Assembly (NCBI RefSeq): GCF_030676415.1
Contig: NZ_JAUUTW010000042.1
Coordinates: 1-38,484 of the forward strand
Length of the DNA stretch: 38,484 nucleotides
From: Peribacillus frigoritolerans
Lineage (GTDB): Bacteria > Bacillota > Bacilli > Bacillales > DSM-1321
Direction of reading: 5' to 3'
Positions within the stretch are counted from its first letter, which is position 1. Each line of letters begins with the position of its first letter. A model generated the notes under the pieces. It saw nothing but the letters and a program-made list of their open reading frames with translations, did no database searches and was not told the DNA's origin. The translations under genes and the position numbers were made by a program. Below are positions 23,598 to 31,913 of this stretch, piece after piece.

Positions 23598-23917
23598 CTC
23601 ATTTATCATTCTGTAATTTCTTCCAATCATGTACACCTTCCTCTAAACGAAATGCATTAACACCTTTGGATCTTAAAAGTTCAACAGCTTCCCTGACATT
23701 ATACAGTAACAACCACGACAATAAGCAACTACATCACAATTGCTTGGTAAAGTTGAATGTTTCTCGCTTAACTCTTCAATCGGCATAGAAACTGCACCAG
23801 GAATATGAGCTTCTTCATATTCACCATAGGTCTTACATCCAACAATATACCTTCATCTTTATCCATCCATTCTTTAAGTTCTGAAAGTGAAACCCCATCC
23901 ATGCCAAGAACTCTTGC
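23598..23917 (-). pseudogene. Broken rhodanese domain of an ArsR-rhodanese regulator
   Basis: The minus strand encodes RVLGMDGVSLSELKEWMDKD, EGILLDVRP, then a frameshift (one T lost), YGEYEEAHIPGAVSMPIEEL, LPSNCDVVAYCRGCYC. After a second indel it reads AVELLRSKGVNAFRLEEGVH and DWKKL. This matches the C-terminal rhodanese of ArsR-type regulators, with the AYCRG-x-YC active-site loop. The winged-helix half is absent. It ends 10 bases before the MFS gene, whose regulator it probably was. Confidence 0.75.
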
Positions 23918-24058
23918 TTAATTTGTTGAACCTGTACAAACTGTTTTTCTGATAATGTATGCAAGGAACCCTTGAATTTTCAAGGATACGATATCAAATA
24001 AAAAGTTAATGATCAAAGTAGGGATTAGAATGGATATAAGTCCTGGTATTTCTTGCAC
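23918..24058 (-). CDS. Small hydrophobic protein, 46 residues
   Basis: GTG 24058 lies eight bases after AAGGAG. A TATAAT box (in TTTTTATAATC) is about 20 bases further up. The product begins MQEIPGLISILIPTLIINFL, then FDIVSLKIQGFLAYIIRK and a short polar tail, so one or two short membrane segments. It ends at 23918, right where the ArsR-rhodanese remnant begins. I do not recognise it. Good start signals argue for a real small gene; a remnant is also possible. Confidence 0.45.
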   Translation of the reverse strand: MQEIPGLISILIPTLIINFLFDIVSLKIQGFLAYIIRKTVCTGSTN

Positions 24059-24220
24059 AACAATTGCTCCTTAATGGAATTAGATTATAAAAATTTGTGT
24101 CCTTAAAAGATTTATTAAAACTACCTAATTTTAACAAAAATGAGTGTGTTTGTGTAAATATCAAACTGTGAAGTACATATACACTACGCTTATTGAACTA
24201 AATTAGACAATAAATTAAAT

Positions 24221-24628
24221 TTATCGATTTATATTCTTTGTCATACCAATGGTAAACTTCTCAAATCCAAAAGTTTCATAATATGATTTCAAACCTTCTA
24301 CACACATAAGTTGAGGAATTATTCGATTTTGCTCACAATGTTCAATTATTCGATTCAACATTTCTTTGCCGATTCCTTTGGACTGGTAGCTCGGTAGTAC
24401 ACACACTCCACATACAATTCCAGTAATCACACCATCTGAAATAACACGTCCCATACCCACTAACTGTTGTTCATTAAAAGCATATATTGCATACCAACTT
24501 TGATTGCACATTTGTTTCAAATCATTAACAGTTAATTTAAGTGAATTCCAGCCTAAAGAATCATATAAGGTTATTAATTGCTTAAAATTTTCAGGGGGTT
24601 CTATTGTATAATGTATAGTTCTTTCCAT
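24221..24628 (-). CDS. GNAT-family N-acetyltransferase
   Basis: 135 residues, ATG 24628 behind AAGGAGG. A compact GNAT fold. MERTIHYTIEPPE comes first and WYAIYAFNEQQLVGMGRVIS is the beta2-beta4 region. CGVCVLPSYQSKGIGKEMLN carries the acetyl-CoA loop Q-S-K-G-I-G, and LKSYYETFGFEKF is motif B. It resembles small YitI/YjdJ-type acetyltransferases of bacilli. The acceptor is unknown. Monocistronic. Confidence 0.85.
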   Translation of the reverse strand: MERTIHYTIEPPENFKQLITLYDSLGWNSLKLTVNDLKQMCNQSWYAIYAFNEQQLVGMGRVISDGVITGIVCGVCVLPSYQSKGIGKEMLNRIIEHCEQNRIIPQLMCVEGLKSYYETFGFEKFTIGMTKNINR

Positions 24629-25198
24629 ATAAGCCTCCTTGAATTTTTGTATCTTACAGCTTTATATCAATAAATTTGTATACTTTTTTACATATCCCCT
24701 TCTACAAACCTTCCCCTTTAGCTCATAAGAAAAAGAGCTGCTGAGGCAACTCCTTATAGAAGTAAAGCACCGTTAGTTCTATATGAAAAGCGAAACTTCT
24801 TCAAGAATCGCACCCATACCAATTAATGAAGAACTCCTTCCTGAAGGTGGCAGATGAGTGCAAAAATATTTTGCAATCGACACACAAAAATTATTCATGC
24901 AAAAAAAATTGGCAGTCTATAGTTTCTAAAACTCTTTTAAAGCTGCGAATTACCTTGAGAAAAGAAGTTGGCCCGATACTTGCATTGTAGATTGATAAAG
25001 ATTTAAAAACTTAGGAGGTACACACATATGACGTTAATCAAAAAGGTTTAAAAATAAGGAGAATCAAAACCGGATTTGGTTAAAATTTTATTCCACTACT
25101 CAGAAAAAGAAGTTGCTGAAAAACTGCGCAAAGTTAATGGTCGATTTATCATTCTAAAGGAAAAACAAATTTATAAAATTTTTTATTGGAGGCCTATT
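24629..25198. other. Region with repeat copy 8 and a short leader-like ORF
   Basis: Behind repeat copy 8 a strong ribosome site AGGAGG (25013-25018) precedes ATG 25028 of a seven-codon frame (MTLIKKV, stop 25049-25051). A second frame, open from 25076, runs into the small gene at 25199 and contains FHYSEKEVAEKLRKVNGRFI, but has no near start signal. Probably a decayed gene or a leader of the next one. Confidence 0.4.
24705..24787 (+). repeat. Intergenic hairpin repeat, copy 8
   Basis: AAACCTTCCCCTTTAGCTCA, TAAGAAAAAGAGCTGCTGAG, GCAACTCC, AAGTAAAGCACCGTTAGTTC. Confidence 0.75.
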
Positions 25199-25351
25199 AT
25201 GTGGGTAATCACTGTTCATTCAAAGAACAACATTAAAATATATGAGTTTGACTCTGAAAAAGAAGCTAAAGATGCTTTCAGGAGGATGCAAGGTTGTAAA
25301 ATCCTAACAGAAGTAATTTATTTTAATGATCATGAATTAGTTAACGTATAA
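25199..25351 (+). CDS. Small conserved hypothetical protein, 50 residues
   Basis: ATG 25199 follows TTGGAGG by about six bases. The open frame reaches back to 25076, but this start is better. The sequence MWVITVHSKNNIKIYEFDSE, KEAKDAFRRMQGCKILTEVI, YFNDHELVNV predicts beta-alpha-beta. The arrangement of small proteins with this pattern is familiar from Bacillus genomes, without a known function. It sits upstream of the thioesterase gene. Confidence 0.6.
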   Translation: MWVITVHSKNNIKIYEFDSEKEAKDAFRRMQGCKILTEVIYFNDHELVNV

Positions 25352-25486
25352 AAATTCAGAATTTTTCGCTAATAAGCACCTTGTTCAAAATCGAATGATA
25401 TGAAAGAGAAAGTTTCACTATTTTAGGAATGAGTAATTACAGCAATGGATATAAAGGGGTTTATAAATTAAAGGGGAGATATGTTA

Positions 25487-26029
25487 ATGGAAACTAAATA
25501 CTGTAAAGAATCAAGAGTTATAAGAACAAGCCGGATTTTTCCAAATGATGTAAAAAATCATAATACTTTGTTCGGTGGCCGTTTGATGAGTCACTTGGAT
25601 CAAGTATCCTCAACTTCTGCAGCGCGTCATAGCCGTAGGGAATGTGTAACTGCTTCAACAGATTCAGTTGATTTTTTACATCCAATTCAAACAACAGATG
25701 CAGTCTCCTTTGAATCTTATGTAACATGGACAGGCACCTCATCGATGGAGGTTTTCGTTAAAATTATTGCAGAAGACTTAATTAGCGGTAAACGTAAAAT
25801 CGCAGCAACTGCACTATTAACTTTTGTAGCACTTGATCAACATAACCGGCCAACACGTGTTCCACAAGTCATTCCTGAAACAGAAGAAGAGCGAAAGTTA
25901 CATGAAACCGCACCTGATCGAGCAAGAATTCGTAAGGAAAGGAAACAAAACAGTAAGGAATTGGCTGCATTTTTAACTACAAATTATCCCTGGGAACATA
26001 TAGTTCATGCTAAGCTTCTTAACGGATAA
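25487..26029 (+). CDS. Acyl-CoA thioesterase (hotdog fold, YkhA type)
   Basis: 180 residues from ATG 25487, nine bases after GGGGAGA. An ATG at 25481 is the alternative but too near the ribosome site. A single hotdog domain: FPNDVKNHNTLFGGRLMSHL with the catalytic Asn/Asp region (DQVSSTSAARHS), then VDFLHPIQTTDAVSFESYVT and SGKRKIAATALLTFVALDQ. It hydrolyses acyl-CoA to free acid and CoA in the cytosol. The length and the basic C-terminal tail match BACH/YkhA-like hexameric enzymes. Confidence 0.9.
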   Translation: METKYCKESRVIRTSRIFPNDVKNHNTLFGGRLMSHLDQVSSTSAARHSRRECVTASTDSVDFLHPIQTTDAVSFESYVTWTGTSSMEVFVKIIAEDLISGKRKIAATALLTFVALDQHNRPTRVPQVIPETEEERKLHETAPDRARIRKERKQNSKELAAFLTTNYPWEHIVHAKLLNG

Positions 26030-26069
26030 GGGTAAACCAATCTACGAAAAATAAAAATAAAAATCTTCT

Positions 26070-26101
26070 GAGCCTTTACTCCCGTGAGCAGAGGCTTTTT
26101 T
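26070..26101 (+). terminator. Terminator of the thioesterase gene
   Basis: AGCCT...AGGCT encloses CTC-ccgt-GAG and is followed by six T. Confidence 0.75.
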
Positions 26102-26360
26102 CTTCTATTGATAACGATTAACATTATATTCTTCAATAATTAGTTCGGCGCATTACCTCAACAATTCCACTTACGGGACATTTCATCACCTTCTTATTCT
26201 CTTTAGATGCAGTTGAATGGATTTAACATCCCCTTCCTTAGCTTGTTTAACGTTGAAGTACTTGGAAATTTCACATTAACAAAGGTTTAATCGAATTCAG
26301 AGAGGTATACAAGAAGAAGATATAAGGGAAACAAATCATTATTTTGGACGATAATTTATG

Positions 26361-26396
26361 TATCCCCCAAAAAAAATTTTAGTTTTTTGAGGGATA
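26361..26396. terminator. Terminator behind the small gene at 26416
   Basis: TATCCCCCAAAAAA pairs with TTTTTTGAGGGATA (one C-A mismatch). Confidence 0.7.
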
Positions 26397-26415
26397 GTTT
26401 TAAAGTCACATATGT

Positions 26416-26538
26416 TTACTTTTTTTTTCTTTCCTGAGCTTTTAATGCTATTTTTTCAAGTCCATTATTCGCAAATTCTACATCCGTTTTAGGTAAAGCA
26501 TTATTATTCTTAAATTGCTTATTCTTATTTTTAGACAT
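26416..26538 (-). CDS. Tiny basic protein, 40 residues, spore-protein-like
   Basis: ATG 26538 follows GGTGGTGA. The protein MSKNKNKQFKNNNALPKTDV, EFANNGLEKIALKAQERKKK is Lys/Asn-rich. It has the short acidic core TDVEFAN often seen in minor small acid-soluble and other sporulation proteins of bacilli. A terminator-like hairpin follows its stop. I know no exact family. Confidence 0.5.
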   Translation of the reverse strand: MSKNKNKQFKNNNALPKTDVEFANNGLEKIALKAQERKKK

Positions 26539-26876
26539 TTTTTCACCACCCCTGTAGATTGATTTAGTTATACAACTTGGATGCCAACATTAATAAATAC
26601 ACTATGTTATTTTCCTTTTTCGTTATCGGCAACCAGTATTTTTAGTTTGCGTTCTTTTTTGCAGGCTATGCTATTTGAGATTCTTCTTCAACTTTACTAC
26701 CCCTTTAGTATTTAAACACCAGCAATAAGATTTAAAAATTTCATCGAAACCACCTCATGAATTTAACTAACCATTATTTCTAATAACCGTTTTAGAGGAA
26801 CTGAATATCAATGGTCTTACCGGACATTTGTTTACGAATGAATGCAGCAAGACATGTTCGTTCAACGAGAATTTCT

Positions 26877-26914
26877 AAAAAAACCGTATGCTAAATTTAG
26901 CATACGGTTTTTTT
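26877..26914. terminator. Bidirectional terminator
   Basis: AAAAAACCGTATGCTAAA and its exact complement TTTAGCATACGGTTTTTT form a perfect palindrome. Confidence 0.85.
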
Positions 26915-26941
26915 AACAAAGAAAAACGAATTTTTAATTCA

Positions 26942-27103
26942 TTAAATGTGTGACATAGCCTTCTGGATGTAGTCGGAAAGCTGTTTATTATTTAAGCCAA
27001 TAACGTTCAGCTGCTTTGGATACCTCAGGATCCCCGTCAACTTATTGACGAATTCATTCCATCGTTTTTTGCCGGCAACCTTACTATACAACCTGACACT
27101 GTG
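26942..27103 (-). pseudogene. Unidentified gene tail
   Basis: 53 codons without start signal encode LYSKVAGKKRWNEFVNKLTG, ILRYPKQLNVIGLNNKQLSD and YIQKAMSHI, then a stop. The amphipathic, protein-like composition suggests the C-terminal end of a lost gene. I cannot identify it. Confidence 0.35.
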
Positions 27104-27233
27104 TTAGGCTCAAGTCCTTTTAGTTATTTTCATTAAAAAGTTTTATCTATCCAATCAACACTTTATATCAGTCTTTTAACTTTAAGAAGTAAGCCATTTG
27201 ATATTTTATTGAATTACCCTAAAAAGCTTATTT

Positions 27234-27308
27234 CATTTGTTGCATACAGAAAACGCTGCCATAAAGACAGCTCCAAGCTTAAGCTAATACACCTGTTAGT
27301 TTTATAAA
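27234..27308 (+). repeat. Intergenic hairpin repeat, copy 9
   Basis: TTGCATACAGAAAACGCTGCC, ATAAAGACAGCTCC, AAGCTTAAGCTAATACACC, TGTTAGTTTTATAA. The first hairpin is missing. Confidence 0.7.
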
Positions 27309-27400
27309 CTTATTGTTGAGTTGACACAAACTGTGAAGGAGGGATCAGAGTGGAGAATATCATTAGAGAAGAGAGAAAAACGCAAAAAAAGGCGTTCAAT

Positions 27401-27550
27401 TTAATCATTTTTATTGATTTTACCGTCGTTCCCCTTGTCAATACCAGTAGCGTTATTAAATATTTGCGGAAACAAGTTTAACCCCTGATCCATAGCATTC
27501 ATTGAATCTGCTTTTTGGCCAAGTTTTTTTGACTTTTCTTGTTTTTTTAT
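27401..27550 (-). CDS. Small hydrophilic protein with ATA in the start position
   Basis: On the minus strand AGGAGGCGG is followed by five A and then ATA (27550-27548), which opens a 49-codon frame. It reads KKQEKSKKLGQKADSMNAMD, QGLNLFPQIFNNATGIDKGN and DGKINKND. Position and spacing make ATA the place of the start codon, where ATG is expected. Either it is a rare start or the start was lost by one base change. The protein is Lys/Asn-rich and the family is unknown. Confidence 0.45.
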   Translation of the reverse strand: MKKQEKSKKLGQKADSMNAMDQGLNLFPQIFNNATGIDKGNDGKINKND

Positions 27551-27898
27551 TTTTTCCGCCTCCTAAAATTAGGATTCGTAGTAAATAAAAAAATATTCCA
27601 AAGTAATTTAAATACAGTTCGAATAAACTATGCTACTTGAACTAAACTGCCCCTTTCTGCATAACAAAAGGGTTACCTCAGCTACCTTCCTTATCGAGGC
27701 ACCTGTTAGCGAGCATTCGTAAGAAATAATAAATTTACCGTGGGAATTCTATTAGACATATTGTTGAGTTGGCACAACTGTACGTCCGTTTAATAAAGAA
27801 GTAGTTTAGTGGAAGTAAGGTGATTAATAAAGCTTAGGCTTTTTACTTGGAATATAGTAAAAAAGCAGTGAGGGATTTCACCTCACTGACATGTTCCT
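27551..27898. other. Intergenic region with repeat copy 10
   Basis: Besides the repeat it carries TATTGTTGAGTTGGCACAA (27761). Nearly the same string (TATTGTTGAGTTGACACAAA) occurs at 27310-27330 behind copy 9. I see no gene. Confidence 0.4.
27639..27722 (+). repeat. Intergenic hairpin repeat, copy 10
   Basis: GAACTAAACTGCCCCTTTC, TGCATAACAAAAGGGTTACC, TCAGCTACC, GAGGCACCTGTTAGCGAG. Confidence 0.7.
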
Positions 27899-28792
27899 TT
27901 ATTTTGTTAAAATCTTCGTGTGCCGTTTTCGAAAATTAATTGAATTATTTTCACTAATAAAAGTTGAACCTAAAAGGAGTGTGCCACCTATGATTTGAAC
28001 AATTGTCATTTTTTCCTGTAAGATTACAGCAGAAATCAGTATAGCTACAAAAGGATCTACATAGCTTAGCATAGCAATATTTTGTCCCTTTAACTTTAGC
28101 ATCCCAGAAAAAAATAACCAAAAGCCAATACCAGTGTTAACAACGCCTAAGAGTATTATAAAAGGAATGGAAGATCTTGATACTTCCAAGATACCAAATC
28201 CCTCAGTGAATAATACATAGGGAAAGAGAAGTAAAGCAGTTGTTCCAAGTTGAATGATTGTAATCTCTAACATGCCCATGTTTCGAATGAATTTATTTAA
28301 TAACATTAAGGCTGCGTAAAATGCAGCCGCAACTAACCCGAAAAGGATTCCAAATAGATCATCTTTACCAGAGGCGCTAATGCCGTTTCCAATAATCAAT
28401 AACATACCTAATATCGCAACACCAATACAAACAATCTTTTTAATTGGTAAAAGCTCCTTAAGTACAAATGGTGAGAGAACCATGACAAACACTGGCGCAA
28501 AATAATACCCCAGTGTTGCATTAGCGAGTGTTGTATGATCGTAGGATTGATAAAGAAAAATCCAATTCCCTCCCAATGCGATCGCAGAAAGAAAAAGGGT
28601 AGAAGTATTACCTTTCACCAATTTCCATGGAATGGATTTCTTCATAATGAAAAATACAAACACTAAAAATAGACACCCAATTGAACTACTTAGAAAAGCT
28701 GTTTCACTCGAAGATAAATCAATGTATTTTACAACTAAACCCATTGTACCGAAAATAATCATTGATAATATAAACTGAATTTTAGATTTCAT
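27899..28792 (-). CDS. EamA/DMT-family transporter
   Basis: 297 residues, ATG 28792 behind GAAGGAG. Ten hydrophobic helices form two EamA repeats. The first starts FILSMIIFGTMGLVVKYIDL and has GGNWIFLYQSYDHTTLANAT and LGYYFAPVFVMVLSPFVL. The second starts LFGILFGLVAAAFYAALMLL and has IIQLGTTALLLFPYVLF, GVVNTGIGFWLFFSGM and LSYVDPFVAILISAVIL. These carriers export amino acids or related metabolites, and the substrate is unknown. A 12-bp dyad sits directly before the ribosome site. Confidence 0.88.
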   Translation of the reverse strand: MKSKIQFILSMIIFGTMGLVVKYIDLSSSETAFLSSSIGCLFLVFVFFIMKKSIPWKLVKGNTSTLFLSAIALGGNWIFLYQSYDHTTLANATLGYYFAPVFVMVLSPFVLKELLPIKKIVCIGVAILGMLLIIGNGISASGKDDLFGILFGLVAAAFYAALMLLNKFIRNMGMLEITIIQLGTTALLLFPYVLFTEGFGILEVSRSSIPFIILLGVVNTGIGFWLFFSGMLKLKGQNIAMLSYVDPFVAILISAVILQEKMTIVQIIGGTLLLGSTFISENNSINFRKRHTKILTK

Positions 28793-28804
28793 GTCTACTC
28801 CTTC

Positions 28805-28839
28805 GAATCTGCGAAACAGCTTATATATTTCGCAGATTC
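28805..28839 (-). promoter_or_regulatory. 12-bp dyad directly before the EamA ribosome site
   Basis: GAATCTGCGAAA (28805-28816) and TTTCGCAGATTC (28828-28839) are exact complements with an 11-base loop. On the transcript the hairpin ends two bases before GAAGGAG. There is no T-run, so a protein operator or a translation-controlling hairpin fits better than a terminator. Confidence 0.6.
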
Positions 28840-29109
28840 TTAATCTGTTTTATATATAAGCGTATATAAAGGAGTAAATGGTGGTGGTGGTGATGTCGAA
28901 ACGGGCTTTGTAATGTATGGATTTATAAATGATATTGGCATAATAAGCCTCCTGATTATTCAAATGTAAGATTTATTAATAATACAATTATAATCTTATT
29001 TTTTGAATTGGTTATTTTAAGAATAGTGGTTTCATTAAACATTTAGAAGGTAAATATATTTATTAGTGGTTTTGGTGTGGTTGATTTAATTATTTTTTGT
29101 TTCCTTTAG
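28840..29109. other. Intergenic region between EamA and aminotransferase genes
   Basis: It is AT-rich. A short plus-strand frame behind AAAGGAG (MVVVVMSKRAL, ATG near 28879) is too short to call. Nothing else is seen. Confidence 0.4.
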
Positions 29110-30312
29110 TTACAAACATATTGTCTCTTTATTTAGTTCACGATGTAATACATCACCCATACGCTTCATGCCTTCAATGATTTGGTCTTCAGGCATATTC
29201 GAGTAATTTAAACGTAAAGTGTTCTTCTGTGTGCCATTTGGAAAGAATGGAACACCAGGAACACAAGCAACATTATTTTTCAAGCACTCTGTAAATATAT
29301 GTTTGGAATCAACCCCCTCTGGGAGCTCAACCCAAATAAACAAACCACCTTCTGGCTTACTGTAAGACAAATTTTCCGGAAAGAATTCTTTTATGCATTT
29401 TAACATTTTTGTACATCTTGCTTTATATACTGCTTTGATTTTTTTAATATGCTCTTCCATCTCGTAAAGTTCCATATACTTAGCTGTTATCCTTTGAGCA
29501 AAGCTGTCGGTATGTAAATCAGCTGTTTGCTTGAAAGCCACGTACTTATCAATAAACGATTGATCTGCACAAATCCATCCAATTCGCATGCCTGGAGTGA
29601 AAATTTTAGAGAACGTGCTCATATAAATTACTCTGTTCTCTGTGTCAAAATGTTTCACTGGCGGGATTCCCTCTCCAGCAAACCTAATAGCTCCATAAGG
29701 ATTATCTTCTACAATCAGTACATCGTATTGATTAGCAAGTTCGATCATTCTTTTACGTCTTTGAAGTGTTAATGTACGACCTGTAGGGTTCTGGAAATCG
29801 GGAATAGTATAGATGAATTTTGCGCCAGGATGCTCTTGCAGTTTCCGCTCTAGCTCTTCCATTATCATCCCATCATTGTCCATGGCTACTTCCACAAATT
29901 GTGCATTGTATGATTTAAATGCATTAATGGCTGCAAGATAGGTTGGGCTTTCACAAATAATGGTATCTCCTTCGTTGATAAATAATCTTCCAGTAAGATC
30001 TATTGCTTGCTGGGACCCTGAAGTGATAAGAACATTGTTAATAGCAGAGTTAATCCCAATGGCTTTCATCCTTTGACAAATAGCTTCTCTCAACGGACCA
30101 TAGCCTTCAGTAGTACTATATTGAAGAGACGCCGCGCCCTCTTCATTCAATACAACATTGCAAGCAACTTTAAGGGCTTCAACAGGAAACAGCTCCGGAG
30201 CTGGAAGTCCTCCCGCAAAAGAAATGACTTCTGGCCTTTCTGTTACTTTTAAAATTTCACGGGTCTCAGAAGAATTAACTAGACGGGCCCTCTCAGCAAA
30301 TTTATTTTCCAT
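29110..30312 (-). CDS. PLP-dependent aminotransferase (class I, LysN/ARO8 type)
   Basis: 400 residues, ATG 30312; the upstream ribosome site is weak (GGAAGGAATG about 8 bases off). Fold-type I. It starts with VISFAGGLPAPELFP and has LQYSTTEGYGPLREAI. SGSQQAIDL is the phosphate region, and Asn175 lies in YTIPDFQNPTG. Asp203 is in IVEDNPYG, Lys236 (Schiff base) in YMSTFSKIFTPGMRIGW, and the carboxylate-binding Arg in TLRLNYS. Such enzymes transaminate 2-aminoadipate, aromatic or branched-chain amino acids, and the sequence does not decide between them. The MocR-type gene lies directly upstream on the same strand and is its likely regulator. Confidence 0.88.
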   Translation of the reverse strand: MENKFAERARLVNSSETREILKVTERPEVISFAGGLPAPELFPVEALKVACNVVLNEEGAASLQYSTTEGYGPLREAICQRMKAIGINSAINNVLITSGSQQAIDLTGRLFINEGDTIICESPTYLAAINAFKSYNAQFVEVAMDNDGMIMEELERKLQEHPGAKFIYTIPDFQNPTGRTLTLQRRKRMIELANQYDVLIVEDNPYGAIRFAGEGIPPVKHFDTENRVIYMSTFSKIFTPGMRIGWICADQSFIDKYVAFKQTADLHTDSFAQRITAKYMELYEMEEHIKKIKAVYKARCTKMLKCIKEFFPENLSYSKPEGGLFIWVELPEGVDSKHIFTECLKNNVACVPGVPFFPNGTQKNTLRLNYSNMPEDQIIEGMKRMGDVLHRELNKETICL

Positions 30313-30474
30313 TTGTAAACATTCCTTCCTTTAACATTTCAATTTTTTTACCTACCACTTTTAATTTTATTGGAATATTCAGATTTTTTAATAAAGGGAT
30401 AAGCCTATGACACCAAAATTATATTTTCTTTCATCCCCAACTAAGTTTGAATTATCATAACACGTAAAAAAAAA

Positions 30475-30500
30475 GCCATACAATATAATTATTGTATGGC
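30475..30500 (-). terminator. Terminator of the MocR-type gene; possible operator
   Basis: GCCATACAATA and TATTGTATGGC (11-bp perfect arms, TAAT loop), followed on the minus strand by nine T. The same CATACAAT/ATTGTATG words form the dyad in the MocR promoter at 31928-31949. It could therefore also be bound by the regulator upstream of the aminotransferase gene. Confidence 0.75.
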
Positions 30501-30514
30501 AAACAATATTTATT

Positions 30515-31867
30515 TTACATTTCAATTATTTTTCTTAGTATTATAAGAGCTCTTTCAAGTTCCTCTCTCGTTTCTGGAGCACAAATCCCCACACGTACGG
30601 CATTTGCTGGTGCGACATTACCTACCGCAAATCGCCCTCCACTATATACCTGTACACCTTGTGCTGCAGCTAGTTGTTCAAATTGGTCACCTGTATACTG
30701 ATGCGGCAAATGTAACCAATGAAAAATCCCTGTTTCTTCACCTAAACAGTTCTCTTTACCTAAATATTGATTAACCAACTGATTGCGAGCTTTTGTTTCC
30801 TCTTTATGAAATGCAACAATGTTTTCAAACTGATTCGATACAATTACTCGTGATGCTAACTCAGCAAGAAGTGGGGATACGGAAATATTTAAATTATAAA
30901 GAGCTTTTCGAGTAGAATCCAGGTATTTTAAAGGAACTGCCACATAAGCAAGACGGAGTCCAGGTGCCATCGATTTAGATAAACTCGCTATATAAATCGT
31001 ATGCTCAGGGGCATATGTCGCTACAGCTGGCAACACTTTTTCTTGGATTAAATGATACGCTCCATCTTCAATAATAAATAAATTATACTTTACAGCAATC
31101 TCAGCAATAGCCTTACGAGTTTCAACGCTCATCGTATAAGTCATCGGATTCTGGTAATCTGGAATAATGTATAATCCTTTAATATTTTCATTTTTACATG
31201 CATAAAGAAGTGCTTCCGGACTCATTTCATCAGATTCTGAACGAATTGGTACAAGCTGAATCCCCAGCATCGCGGCTGCTGTCTTTAAGCCTGGATATGT
31301 ATGGTGATCTACACCAATTCGATCTCCATGCTGACAAAGGCCTGCAAGTGTTGCTGTGATGGCGTTTTGTCCGCCATTAGCAAGTAAGATATGTTCTCTA
31401 GTCGTTTCAAAACCGGCAAATTTCAATAATTTGACGCCTGCATCTTTTTGCCAAATCGCATCGCCTGGCCGACTGTATCCAAACCATCTCGCACAATCTG
31501 ATTCTTGTAACATCGATTGCAATAAGTCAAATAAAGGTCCATACGACACACGATCTGGTAAAATTGCTCCCATTTCAATTAAATGCTTTGGCTTTTCTTC
31601 TGCAAGCAAATAAGCGTTCGAAATCGCATCATACGAAACATAAGTGCCACTACCAATGGTCGCACTGACCAGTCCTTTTAACTCAGATACTTTAAAAGCT
31701 TTCGAAATCGTACTTAGATTCACCTCTAAGTAATCCGCTAACTCCCTTTGTGGTGGAAGTTTCGTGCCAGGCACTAAGCGCCCCTCTATAATGTCATATT
31801 CTAACTGCTTAGCTAATGCCTGATAAATCGGTCTGTCTTCTCGATTTATTGTCGGCTTCCATGTCAT
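30515..31867 (-). CDS. MocR-family regulator (GntR helix-turn-helix fused to aminotransferase)
   Basis: 450 residues from ATG 31867, with GAGG eight bases upstream. A Met 13 codons earlier has no spaced ribosome site. The N-terminal winged helix reads PIYQALAKQLEYDIIEGRLV, PGTKLPPQRELADYLEVNLS and TISKAFK. After a linker comes an aminotransferase-like domain with NGGQNAITATLAG, PDYQNPMTYTMS (Asn240), IIEDGAYH (Asp268) and SLSKSMAPGLRLAY (Lys298). The PLP lysine is kept, so it senses PLP or an amino compound through PLP. MocR proteins (GabR, PdxR types) usually control a neighbouring gene, here the aminotransferase or transporter. Confidence 0.9.
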   Translation of the reverse strand: MTWKPTINREDRPIYQALAKQLEYDIIEGRLVPGTKLPPQRELADYLEVNLSTISKAFKVSELKGLVSATIGSGTYVSYDAISNAYLLAEEKPKHLIEMGAILPDRVSYGPLFDLLQSMLQESDCARWFGYSRPGDAIWQKDAGVKLLKFAGFETTREHILLANGGQNAITATLAGLCQHGDRIGVDHHTYPGLKTAAAMLGIQLVPIRSESDEMSPEALLYACKNENIKGLYIIPDYQNPMTYTMSVETRKAIAEIAVKYNLFIIEDGAYHLIQEKVLPAVATYAPEHTIYIASLSKSMAPGLRLAYVAVPLKYLDSTRKALYNLNISVSPLLAELASRVIVSNQFENIVAFHKEETKARNQLVNQYLGKENCLGEETGIFHWLHLPHQYTGDQFEQLAAAQGVQVYSGGRFAVGNVAPANAVRVGICAPETREELERALIILRKIIEM

Positions 31868-31913
31868 TGGATAATCCTCAAACGAATTAACCGGCACATT
31901 CCTCATCCTTTTT

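Larger units (their letters stand above)
26030..26415. other. Intergenic region with two terminators
   Basis: Besides the hairpins at 26070 and 26361 there is a minus-strand start-like piece near 26160-26190. It has AAGGTGATGAA before ATG and encodes MSRKWNC followed by a stop, probably a decayed small gene. Nothing else is evident. Confidence 0.4.
26539..27400. other. Gene-poor region with remnants
   Basis: It contains a bidirectional terminator (26877-26914), an unidentified gene tail (26942-27103) and repeat copy 9. Behind the repeat a plus-strand frame opens at GTG 27351 after GGAGGGATCAGA (MENIIREERKTQKKAFN and about 27 more residues). It overlaps the small gene on the other strand and I do not count it as a gene. 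No intact known gene is seen. Confidence 0.45.

Noticed and set aside
25076..25198. N-terminal extension of the small gene at 25199
   Set aside because: The nearest ribosome site is too far from the TTG at 25076, while ATG 25199 has TTGGAGG at the right distance.
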